Both the position numbers and the translations under genes were made by a program. A stretch of 11,899 nucleotides of DNA, taken from positions 1 through 11,899 of the forward strand of contig USAV01000064.1 of assembly GCA_900552715.1 (NCBI GenBank), given 5' to 3'. Source of the stretch: an uncultured Veillonella sp. Lineage in GTDB: Bacteria > Bacillota > Negativicutes > Veillonellales > Veillonellaceae. The notes under the pieces were generated by a model. That model saw only the letters and a program-made list of their open reading frames with translations. It did no database searches and was not told the DNA's origin. Below, in pieces: positions 6,064-11,899 of the stretch. Every line of letters begins with the position of its first letter. Position 1 is the first letter of the stretch.

Positions 6064-6534
6064 TTATTTCCTGTTTTCATCATGATCGGATCCCTTAGTA
6101 TTGATTTCGGCAGCGAGTTGCTCGCCAAGCACAGAAGTTTCCTCTGTTAATTCTGTCGTAGGATACGAAGTATCTTCTAAGTTTACCGTTTCTAATAATT
6201 TATCGATATCGTCCGATTGGATGGATACCTCTTTGTTATACCATTCGCCGAACTCACGGATTACCTTTTCGTTACGACGGAAATAGGTATATTGGTCAAT
6301 CTTACGAGACTCTACGAGCTCCGCATTTTCTAAGATACTCATAAATGTAGAGATGGAAGATTGAGATACACCACAGCGCTTTTGAATACTCTTAACGCTT
6401 ACACTGTTAGGGAAATCGATAAGAGTTTTAGTGTGTACTTGTACACCGAATTCTTTCTCTGGGTGCTTTAGCCACAATATAATATCTAACCGATGTGGAT
6501 TTGATAATGCTTTCAAGATTCTTAACGGGTCCAT
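6064..6534 (-). CDS. ArsR-like winged-helix transcriptional regulator
   Basis: This is a 156-residue DNA-binding regulator. The N-terminal MDPLRILKALSNPHRLDIILWL is the ArsR/SmtB-type opening. The recognition region SVKSIQKRCGVSQSSISTFM followed by LENAELVESRKIDQYTYFRRNE is a helix-turn-helix plus wing. The usual ArsR metal motif (ELCVCD-type) is absent, so it probably does not sense metals that way. The last 45 residues are acidic and probably disordered (ETVNLEDTSYPTTELTEETS). The start is the ATG at 6534: AGAGGAGG sits four bases upstream, and a longer frame up to 6663 would run through the promoter. It is divergent to the fixC operon across the spacer, which makes it a candidate regulator of that operon by position only. 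Confidence 0.82.
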   Translation of the reverse strand: MDPLRILKALSNPHRLDIILWLKHPEKEFGVQVHTKTLIDFPNSVSVKSIQKRCGVSQSSISTFMSILENAELVESRKIDQYTYFRRNEKVIREFGEWYNKEVSIQSDDIDKLLETVNLEDTSYPTTELTEETSVLGEQLAAEINTKGSDHDENRK

Positions 6535-6604
6535 ATGGCCTCCTCTGGTAATTCCAAAATAATGAGTGCCTAACCTTGACCGTGGTCTTGCATTATGCGG
6601 TCGT

Positions 6605-6633
6605 ATTATACGCGTGTTGCTCCGTATAGGGTT
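6605..6633 (-). promoter_or_regulatory. Probable promoter of the ArsR-like regulator
   Basis: A consensus TATAAT (6610-6605, minus strand) lies 17 bases after a poor -35 (AACCCT). An inverted repeat, TATACG (6607-6612) with CGTATA (6623-6628), overlaps the -10 box and could be an autoregulatory site. The RNA would have a leader of about 65 bases. Confidence 0.45.
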
Positions 6634-6656
6634 TTTCCTACTTTTATCATACGCTA

Positions 6657-6671
6657 CTTTCACTGTGAAAG
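6657..6671. promoter_or_regulatory. Inverted repeat CTTTCAC-T-GTGAAAG, candidate operator
   Basis: CTTTCAC (6657-6663) and GTGAAAG (6665-6671) form a perfect inverted repeat with a one-base centre. It lies upstream of the regulator's promoter in the divergent spacer. It has the shape of a dimeric regulator site, but I do not recognise which protein binds it. Confidence 0.4.
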
Positions 6672-6770
6672 CTAGATAAACTTATAAATTTCACGAATTG
6701 ATGAATTTTGTTGCACCTATTGGCAATGAATAGCATGCATTAGTATAAGCACATAATGAGTATATATACA

Positions 6771-6792
6771 TCCTATAGAGCTATTTATAGGA
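6771..6792. promoter_or_regulatory. Inverted repeat TCCTATA-N8-TATAGGA, candidate operator
   Basis: TCCTATA (6771-6777) and TATAGGA (6786-6792) are perfect inverted arms with an eight-base centre, 57 bases before the -35 box of fixC. It could be an activator site for the operon. It is an inference from position and symmetry. Confidence 0.4.
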
Positions 6793-6848
6793 CAATGTCA
6801 AAAAATATAGAATATATTCATTTTTTTGTGGTAATTTTTAAAGGTATT

Positions 6849-6877
6849 TTGGTTCTTAATAGAGAAATATATATACT
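6849..6877 (+). promoter_or_regulatory. Promoter of the fixC-fixX-etfB-etfA operon
   Basis: TTGGTT (6849-6854) and TATACT (6872-6877) are separated by 17 bases. An AT-rich stretch (GAATATATTC, then seven T) lies just upstream and could act as an UP element. The predicted RNA start near 6884 gives a leader of about 40 bases, and AAGGAG at 6911-6916 serves fixC. Confidence 0.55.
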
Positions 6878-6924
6878 ATATGAACTTATGTAAGTCTAAG
6901 CTTTGATTTAAAGGAGCTGAGTAT

Positions 6925-8232
6925 ATGGCAATTGATCGCAATGAAACATTTGACGTTATCGTTGTTGGTGCAGGCCCAGCAGGCTCTGCGGCGGCGTTAC
7001 GCCTTGCGGAGCAACGGGTAAAGGTTTTACTCATTGAACGTGGTACCGCACCAGGCGCTAAAAATATGATGGGTGGACGTATCTATACGCATTCCTTAGA
7101 ACGGTTAGTACCGGACTTTAGAGACCGTGCCCCATTGGAACGTAAGGTGACAAAAGAACGCATTTCTATTGGCGCTGGCAATGAAATGACGACGATTGAA
7201 TACAGCTACGAAGATGGACAACCGAACGAGGAATCCTACGTAGTATTGCGCGCTAAATTTGATAAATGGCTCGCTGAAGAGGCTGAGAAAAAAGGTGCTC
7301 TTCTCGTATCCAACGTACAAGTAACAGATCTCATCACTGAAGGCGAAGGCAAGAAACAACGCGTTGTGGGTGTTCGTTGCCATGATGATGAAGTATATGC
7401 AAAGCTCGTTATCATCGCAGAAGGCTCCAATACATTATTATTGGAAAAGACTGGCCTCACAGCTCCTACAGATCCAAGTACAATGGCAGTAGGTGTAAAA
7501 GAGGTATATAAACTTAAGAAAGAAGATCTTGAAAATCGCCTCATGCTGTCTGGTGATGACGGTATGGCATGGCTAACTTTAGGCGATATGACCTCTGGCT
7601 TATTAGGCGGTGGTTTTATTTATACAAATAAAGATAGCCTTTCCGTGGGTATGGTTGTAGGCCTTGAAGACATCGGTAAAGCCGATCGTTCTGTAGACGA
7701 TATGCTGTCAGCTTTCACAAGCCATCCAAGAATTGCACCATTATTGAAAAATGGCCAATTGAAAGAGCATAGTGCCCATCTCGTACCAGAAGGTGGCTAT
7801 AAATCTATGCCTAAGTTGGGCGGTAATGGGTATGTTATCGTTGGTGATGCGGCGCGTATGTGTATGAATCTTGGCTATACTATTCGTGGTATGGACCTTG
7901 CCATCGAGTCCGGTATGTGTGCAGCAGATGCGGTTAACGTAGCCTTGCGCGACGAAAATATGGACCGTGTGGCTAAGTTGTATGAACGTCAAATCAAGGC
8001 TTCTTGGTTGCTGAAAGATTTGAAGAGATACAAGAATATGCCTAAATTCCTTGCTACACATCCACGCATTTTCAATGAGTACCCAGCATTTGTTAACAAT
8101 TTGATGCGCGACGTATTCACTGTAAACGGTGATGGCGCAGTGCCAATGATGAAAAAAATTATGCGCCGTGTCGGAGACATTGGCCTATTTACCTTGATTC
8201 GTGATGCTTGGAAAGGGGTGCGTTCCCTATGA
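6925..8232 (+). CDS. fixC: FixC, FAD-dependent ETF:quinone oxidoreductase subunit
   Basis: This 435-residue flavoprotein takes electrons from the FixAB electron transfer flavoprotein and passes them to the membrane quinone pool, with FixX supplying the iron-sulfur cluster. The N-terminus has the Rossmann FAD motif VIVVGAGPAGSAAALRL (GAGPAGS at 15-21) ending in LIERG. The second FAD block, VIVGDAARMCMNLGYTIRGM, begins near residue 303 (GDAA at 307-310), with AIESG following. The length fits FixC proteins (about 430 residues). It lacks the fused ferredoxin domain of mitochondrial ETF-QO, which here is the separate fixX gene. It is first in the operon and overlaps fixX by four bases (ATGA). In other bacteria FixABCX serves nitrogen fixation or carnitine reduction; neither pathway is visible here. 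Confidence 0.93.
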   Translation: MAIDRNETFDVIVVGAGPAGSAAALRLAEQRVKVLLIERGTAPGAKNMMGGRIYTHSLERLVPDFRDRAPLERKVTKERISIGAGNEMTTIEYSYEDGQPNEESYVVLRAKFDKWLAEEAEKKGALLVSNVQVTDLITEGEGKKQRVVGVRCHDDEVYAKLVIIAEGSNTLLLEKTGLTAPTDPSTMAVGVKEVYKLKKEDLENRLMLSGDDGMAWLTLGDMTSGLLGGGFIYTNKDSLSVGMVVGLEDIGKADRSVDDMLSAFTSHPRIAPLLKNGQLKEHSAHLVPEGGYKSMPKLGGNGYVIVGDAARMCMNLGYTIRGMDLAIESGMCAADAVNVALRDENMDRVAKLYERQIKASWLLKDLKRYKNMPKFLATHPRIFNEYPAFVNNLMRDVFTVNGDGAVPMMKKIMRRVGDIGLFTLIRDAWKGVRSL

Positions 8233-8507
8233 AATTAGAAGAGCGTTTGGGCACCAATAAATATTATGTAGATGAAACGTCTCCTCATATCCTTGTGGAT
8301 GGCGCTGGTTTTAGCCTTGAAGAGAAAATGAAACTCGTAAACGGCTGTCCTGCCGGTCTATATACATTACAAGAGAATGGCGATTTAGCCTTTGATTTTG
8401 CTGGTTGCTTAGAGTGCGGTACATGCCGTGTTCTTTGTGGCGAAACAATCGTAAAAACATGGAAATATCCGCATAACGCTAAGGGCGTAGAATTTAGACA
8501 GGGGTGA
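8229..8507 (+). CDS. fixX: FixX, ferredoxin-like protein
   Basis: This 92-residue iron-sulfur protein pairs with FixC to make the quinone-reducing half of the complex. Cysteines C40 (in NGCPAGLY), C60, C63 and C66 (in GCLECGTC) are the expected ligands of one [4Fe-4S] cluster. C70 is an additional cysteine. The C-terminal WKYPHNAKGVEFRQG matches the conserved ending of FixX proteins. The start at ATG 8229 overlaps the fixC stop and has AAGGGG upstream; an in-frame ATG at 8208 lies inside fixC and is less likely. EtfB follows after four bases. Confidence 0.93.
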   Translation: MKLEERLGTNKYYVDETSPHILVDGAGFSLEEKMKLVNGCPAGLYTLQENGDLAFDFAGCLECGTCRVLCGETIVKTWKYPHNAKGVEFRQG

Positions 8508-8511
8508 GTGT

Positions 8512-9498
8512 ATGGAGTTATTAGTATGTATCAAACAGGTTCCAGATACATCTGAGATTAAGCTGGATCCGGAAACAAATAATCTCATCCGCACAGGCTT
8601 GCCTAGCATTGTAAACCCTGACGATATGCATGCGTTAGAGGCGGCTCTTACGGTGAAAGACCAATATGAAGGTAGTCGTGTAACCGTTTTATCCATGGGC
8701 CCTCCACAGGCTGAAGAAGCGCTTCGCCAGTGTTTGTCCCTCGGCGCCGATGATGCAGTACTCGTTACAGACCGCGCGTTCGGTGGTGCCGATACATTGG
8801 CTACTAGCTATACCATTGCGTCTGCCATCCGTCATATTCAACGGACTATGAACCGTCAATTCCAAATTATCTTCTGCGGTAAGCAGGCTATCGATGGCGA
8901 TACGGCACAAGTAGGTCCTCAAATTGCAGAGGAACTCGGTATGGCACAAGCTACCTATGCCTGTGAACTATCCGTTGATCAAGGTGCCCGAAAAGCAGTT
9001 GTGAAACGACAACATGAAAATGGCTATGAAATCGTAGAGGTTCCGTTGCCATTGCTTGTAACAGCTACAGCTGAACTCAACGAGCCACGCCAACCAGGCC
9101 TTTGGAGCTCTATTTATGCAAAACGTTATACCATTAATCATATTACATTGCGAGATATGCCGCATATTGATGAAAGTCGTATCGGTCTTAACGGCTCTCC
9201 TACGCGGGTGCGCAAGGTATACCAACCACCTCTTCGTGGCAAGGTAGAAATGTTGCCATCCATCGAGGAAGGGGCTAAAAAGGTTCTTGAATTGGCTTAT
9301 CATATTAAGCCTGAAAAATTTGCTCATCTATTGGTGCCAAATGATGCACCAGTTGAGGTAGTTGAGGATAATGATGAGGGCGTAGATGTAAAAGACCCAG
9401 TGCAACGGGCTGCATCTGTTGAAAGCGTGTCCCCTAGTGAGTTTAAGGCGGTAGCTGCCGCTAAAGGTACTGAAGGTTCTAAAGGAGGTGACCGGTAA
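8512..9498 (+). CDS. etfB: Electron transfer flavoprotein beta subunit (FixA)
   Basis: This is the 328-residue beta subunit of ETF. It begins MELLVCIKQVPDTSEIKLDPETN, a hallmark ETF-beta start, and carries GKQAIDGDTAQVGPQIAEEL (G123 onward), the nucleotide-binding loop. The block LPLLVTATAELNEPR is also typical. In Fix-type (bifurcating) ETFs this subunit holds the flavin that accepts electrons from NADH and splits them between ferredoxin or flavodoxin and FixC. The usual length is about 260 residues. From about 270 on there is an additional acidic, low-complexity tail of some 58 residues (VEVVEDNDEGVDVKDP...). The frame stays open and runs to a stop coupled with etfA, so this does not look like a frameshift. 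AGGGGTGAG lies before the ATG. Confidence 0.93.
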   Translation: MELLVCIKQVPDTSEIKLDPETNNLIRTGLPSIVNPDDMHALEAALTVKDQYEGSRVTVLSMGPPQAEEALRQCLSLGADDAVLVTDRAFGGADTLATSYTIASAIRHIQRTMNRQFQIIFCGKQAIDGDTAQVGPQIAEELGMAQATYACELSVDQGARKAVVKRQHENGYEIVEVPLPLLVTATAELNEPRQPGLWSSIYAKRYTINHITLRDMPHIDESRIGLNGSPTRVRKVYQPPLRGKVEMLPSIEEGAKKVLELAYHIKPEKFAHLLVPNDAPVEVVEDNDEGVDVKDPVQRAASVESVSPSEFKAVAAAKGTEGSKGGDR

Positions 9499-10499
9499 TG
9501 GCCGTAACAAATTTTGATGAATATAGAGACGTCTTTGTTGTAGCCGATACCATCGATGACGTGGTACATCCGGTTACGTATGAACTAATCGGTCAAGCTC
9601 GCCGCATTGCTAAGGAATTGGGCCAGCTCGTTCAAGTTATGCTCCTTGGTGAGAATGTGCAAACCGAAGCAGAGGAGCTGGTAGCACATGGTGCTGATAT
9701 TGTTCACGTTTTTGAAAGTCCCCTTTTGAAATACTATACAACGGATGGCTACACTAAGGTGTTAACAGACTTCTTTGAAGATCATAAGCCTAATATCCTC
9801 TTAATTGGTGCCACTAACAATGGCCGTGACTTGGCGCCTCGCATGTCTGGTCGTATGCAAAACGGCGTTGTTGCAGACTGTACTATCTTGACGGTAGATA
9901 CCAATGAAGGCCTTGTTGAATGGACACGTCCTGCCTTGGGCGGCAATATTTTGGCGGAAATCATTTCTCCAAACCATCGTCCTCAAATGGGTTCTGTCCG
10001 TCCTAACGTATTTAAAAAACCTGAACGTATTGCAGATAGCTGGGGTCGCATCCAAATTGAGCAATTCGACCTCAAGCCTGAAGACATTCGCATGAAGCGT
10101 TTAGACTTTATTCCGTTCAGCAAAGATGGCTACAATATCCAAGAAGCAGATATCATCGTAGCCGGTGGCCGTGGCATGGGCTCTAAAGAAAACTTTGATA
10201 AACTTTACGAACTAGCCGATGCTATCGGTGGCGTTGTAGGTGCTACACGCCCACTCGTGGAAAAAGGCTGGATTGAATTGCCATACCAAGTAGGTCAAAC
10301 AGGTAAAACTGTAAGCCCTAAACTATACTTGGCATTCGGTATCTCCGGCGCTATCCAACACGTGAGCGGCATCTCCGGTGCTGACACAATCGTGGCTATT
10401 AACAACGATCCAAACGCAGAAATCTTCCAACACGCTAACTATGGCATCGTGGGGGATTGCATGGAAGTGTTAAATGATATGTTGGCGCATCTGAAATAA
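9498..10499 (+). CDS. etfA: Electron transfer flavoprotein alpha subunit (FixB)
   Basis: This 333-residue alpha subunit of ETF forms a heterodimer with EtfB and carries the FAD that passes single electrons to FixC/FixX. The C-terminal FAD domain is complete: AGGRGMGSKENF (222 onward), GATRPLVEKGWI, QVGQTGKTVSPKLY (264 onward) and GISGAIQHVSG (281 onward), followed by NNDPNAEIFQHANYGIVGD. The N-terminal domain includes LIGATNNGRDLAPRMSGRM. The length is normal. The ATG overlaps the etfB stop by one base (TAATG) and has AAAGGAGGTG upstream, so the two subunits are translationally coupled. It is the last gene of the operon. Confidence 0.95.
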   Translation: MAVTNFDEYRDVFVVADTIDDVVHPVTYELIGQARRIAKELGQLVQVMLLGENVQTEAEELVAHGADIVHVFESPLLKYYTTDGYTKVLTDFFEDHKPNILLIGATNNGRDLAPRMSGRMQNGVVADCTILTVDTNEGLVEWTRPALGGNILAEIISPNHRPQMGSVRPNVFKKPERIADSWGRIQIEQFDLKPEDIRMKRLDFIPFSKDGYNIQEADIIVAGGRGMGSKENFDKLYELADAIGGVVGATRPLVEKGWIELPYQVGQTGKTVSPKLYLAFGISGAIQHVSGISGADTIVAINNDPNAEIFQHANYGIVGDCMEVLNDMLAHLK

Positions 10500-10507
10500 A
10501 AGATGTG

Positions 10508-10666
10508 CATAAAGTGGCGTTAGATATTTAATAGAATATAGACCGAGGATACCCTTCCTGAAAGCCTCCAAAGCCACCCACCCCGCTATGCGGGGCCGCT
10601 AAGTCGTTTTCAGAAAGGGTATCCTCTTTTTATTATCATATTCATAAATCCATAAGCCACTTTATG
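10508..10666. repeat. Outer inverted repeat around the operon's terminal hairpin
   Basis: CATAAAGTGGC (10508-10518) is the exact reverse complement of GCCACTTTATG (10656-10666). These arms enclose the large hairpin at 10545-10626, giving three nested levels of symmetry with the inner stem at 10581-10595. This is more than a terminator needs and resembles a small non-coding mobile or repeat element. Confidence 0.6.
10545..10631 (+). terminator. Large hairpin terminator of the fixC-etfA operon
   Basis: The arms 10545-10563 and 10608-10626 pair over 19 positions with a single mismatch, and TTTTT (10627-10631) follows directly. Inside the loop CCCCGC (10581-10586) pairs with GCGGGG (10590-10595). 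The position, 45 bases after etfA, and the T run support intrinsic termination. The 44-base inner segment is unusual for a plain terminator. Confidence 0.75.
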
Positions 10667-10682
10667 TATTCTTTTAAATCCT

Positions 10683-10796
10683 ATCTGCGCCGACATATCA
10701 TTTAGGGGAAAAGGAGAGAATGCTACGCGTAGCGCCCAAGGCGGCTTCGAATAGGTATCCCTATTTGCTTTCTAGCTGTGGTAGAGCTCAAATATT
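10683..10796 (+). repeat. Modular repeat, copy A
   Basis: Copy A and copy B (10914-11023) align over about 110 bases and share an identical 38-base core (10718-10755 here). The core holds the perfect palindrome GCTACGCGTAGC (10722-10733). A head like ATCTGCGCCGACATATCATT begins the unit, and a stem at its end pairs 10762-10767 with 10789-10794 and 10774-10777 with 10785-10788. No convincing coding frame is shared between the copies. Confidence 0.8.
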
Positions 10797-10810
10797 TTTG
10801 TCTTACATAC

Positions 10811-10890
10811 AGATGCGCCAGCATATCATTCTAGAGAATAGTAGAAGGCTCTAAAGCGAGCTAAGTCGCTTCCGGAACGGTAATCCTTTT
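10811..10890 (+). repeat. Modular repeat, mosaic middle copy C
   Basis: The first 20 bases (AGATGCGCCAGCATATCATT) match the heads of copies A and B. The rest resembles the terminal hairpin of the operon instead: GAAGGCTCTAAAGC is like GAAAGCCTCCAAAGC, then GCTAAGTCG is identical, then both end in a TCC-plus-T-run segment. AAGCGA (10854-10859) pairs with TCGCTT (10866-10871). It therefore joins parts of two repeat types. It lacks the 38-base core. Confidence 0.6.
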
Positions 10891-10913
10891 TCATCTCTAT
10901 ACGATTTCCTTTC

Positions 10914-11023
10914 AGATGCGTCAATATGTCATTTGAGGACGGGCGGAATGCTACGCGTAGCGCCCAAGGCGGCTTCGAATAGGGAGCCTATTTGTTTTCT
11001 AGTTGTGGTAGAGTTCAGATATT
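10914..11023 (+). repeat. Modular repeat, copy B
   Basis: The second long copy has the identical 38-base core at 10946-10983 and the palindrome at 10950-10961. The head is AGATGCGTCAATATGTCATT. The terminal stem is kept: 10989-10994 with 11016-11021, and 11001-11004 with 11012-11015, using G-U pairs where copy A has G-C or A-U. Together with copies A and C it fills the gap between the etfA terminator and the promoter of the next gene. Confidence 0.8.
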
Positions 11024-11096
11024 ATGTGCCTCAGCCTATGTATACACTATTTTTGTTGTTTATAGGTGGTGGGGTAGCGTTTTTTGTTTTTTATAA

Positions 11097-11105
11097 TGGT
11101 ATAAT
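11097..11105 (+). promoter_or_regulatory. Extended -10 promoter of the SDR gene
   Basis: TGGTATAAT is a perfect extended -10 element (TGN followed by TATAAT). Another TATAAT lies just before it at 11092-11097. No good -35 box is present; a T-rich tract lies upstream. The predicted start near 11112 gives a leader of about 36 bases. Confidence 0.65.
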
Positions 11106-11147
11106 GAATTTATTAGAATAGAACGGATTGATGATGAGGAGGCTTTT

Positions 11148-11899
11148 ATGGCTCGTAATATTTTTGTCACTGGTGCAACGTCTGGTATTGGTCTTTGTAT
11201 TGCTGAGGCTTATGCAAAGCATGGCGATAATGTGTTGATTTCTGGCCGTCGTGCTGAGTTATTGGGCGAGGTACAGGCTCGTTTGTCTAAGGAATATGGC
11301 GTGCGTGTTGAGACGTTAGTTCTTGATGTGCGTAGTCGCGAGGATGTTGAAAGCAAGGTTCCTGCTGCTATCGAGGCTTTTGGTGGCGTCGATGTGCTCG
11401 TAAATAATGCGGGGCTTGCACAAGGGCTTGATCCTTTCCAAGATAGTGCTGTTGATGATGCGGTGACTATGATTGATACCAATGTGAAAGGCCTTTTATA
11501 TGTAACAAAAGCGGTACTACCTTTTATGATTGATAAAAATGAAGGTCATATTGTAAATATGGGCTCTACTGCAGGCATTTATGCATATCCTAATGGCGCA
11601 GTGTACTGTGCTACAAAGGCGGCGGTAAAGACATTAAGCGATGGGATTCGCATGGATACCATAGCTACAGATATTAAGGTTACCACCATTCAACCAGGCA
11701 TCGTAGAAACTCCATTTAGTGAAGTACGCTTCCACGGTGATGCGGAACGAGCTAAATCTGTGTACGCTGGCATTGAAGCTGTTCAACCAGAGGATGTGGC
11801 CGATGTAGTATTGTATGTAACTAACCAACCTAAACGCTTGCAAATCTCTGATGTAACCATCATGGCGAACCAACAAGCGGCAGGCTTTATGGTACATAA
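11148..11899 (+). CDS. Short-chain dehydrogenase/reductase, YdfG-like (3' end outside window)
   Basis: 250 residues of a classical SDR oxidoreductase are visible. The cofactor motif TGATSGIG is at 8-15, NNAG at 86-89, the catalytic serine at about 140 (MGSTAG), and Y153 and K157 in YCATK. N112 in DTNVKG completes the tetrad. SGRR after the second strand favours NADPH over NADH. QPGIVETPF and the ending IMANQQAAGFMVH resemble the YdfG group, which oxidises serine and 3-hydroxy acids, but the substrate is not certain. AGGAGG lies five bases before the ATG. The last two bases of the window are the first two of a codon, so the final TAA is out of frame and the real stop lies beyond position 11899. 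YdfG proteins are about 250 residues, so very little is missing. Confidence 0.9.
   Translation, partial: MARNIFVTGATSGIGLCIAEAYAKHGDNVLISGRRAELLGEVQARLSKEYGVRVETLVLDVRSREDVESKVPAAIEAFGGVDVLVNNAGLAQGLDPFQDSAVDDAVTMIDTNVKGLLYVTKAVLPFMIDKNEGHIVNMGSTAGIYAYPNGAVYCATKAAVKTLSDGIRMDTIATDIKVTTIQPGIVETPFSEVRFHGDAERAKSVYAGIEAVQPEDVADVVLYVTNQPKRLQISDVTIMANQQAAGFMVH

Noticed and set aside
6664..6720. FNR/CRP-like site near TTGATGAATTTTGTTG
   Set aside because: Only one half-site resembles the consensus and the second half does not match, so it is not a supported site.
10683..11023. CRISPR array
   Set aside because: The repeats are long and diverged, only the core is identical, spacing is irregular with two or three copies, and no cas gene is present.
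10933..11121. 62-codon plus-strand ORF ending in a hydrophobic segment
   Set aside because: Its first half is the repeat core, its second half covers the SDR promoter, and there is no ribosome binding site before its first ATG or before the internal ATG at 11038.
11148..11899. Apparent frameshift in the SDR gene, because the TAA at the window end is out of frame
   Set aside because: A codon-by-codon reading shows one intact frame through all SDR motifs. The window simply stops two bases into the next codon.

Overview
The window looks like chromosomal DNA of a low-to-moderate GC, anaerobic member of the Firmicutes. The best guess is Veillonella or a close Negativicutes relative. The guess rests on strong AGGAGG-type ribosome binding sites, AT-rich spacers, the rRNA sequence and a fixC-fixX-etfB-etfA operon. 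It is made from memory of these families and was not checked by a search.

Layout. The end of an rRNA operon (23S 3' end, 5S, terminator) opens the window. It is followed by about 400 bases with no gene but many inverted repeats, including a 19-base inverted copy of the 5S 3' part. Next comes a minus-strand HigBA-type toxin-antitoxin pair; its promoter carries a perfect 20-bp palindrome between and over the -35/-10 boxes. Three plus-strand single-gene units follow: a small CGGC-domain protein, a secreted M48-type zinc metallopeptidase with a lysine-rich tail, and a PLP-dependent class I/II aminotransferase with a long, foldable 5' leader. A second toxin-antitoxin pair (Phd-type antitoxin, ParE/RelE-type toxin) sits between two strong terminators.

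The main metabolic unit is at 6925-10499. It is a tightly packed operon (4-nt overlap, 4-nt gap, 1-nt overlap) for FixC, FixX, EtfB/FixA and EtfA/FixB, the parts of a membrane-associated, probably electron-bifurcating ETF:quinone oxidoreductase. An ArsR-like winged-helix regulator is divergent to it across a promoter-rich spacer with two inverted repeats, so it is a candidate regulator of the operon. A large nested hairpin closes the operon.

From about 10683 to 11023 there is no convincing gene. It holds a modular repeat family: two related copies of about 110 bases with an identical 38-base core, and a mosaic third copy between them that joins the head of this repeat to a tail resembling the operon's terminal hairpin. 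The window ends inside a short-chain dehydrogenase/reductase gene whose stop codon lies just outside.

The least explained parts are the structured region after 5S, the aminotransferase leader, the long EtfB C-terminal tail and the modular repeat block.
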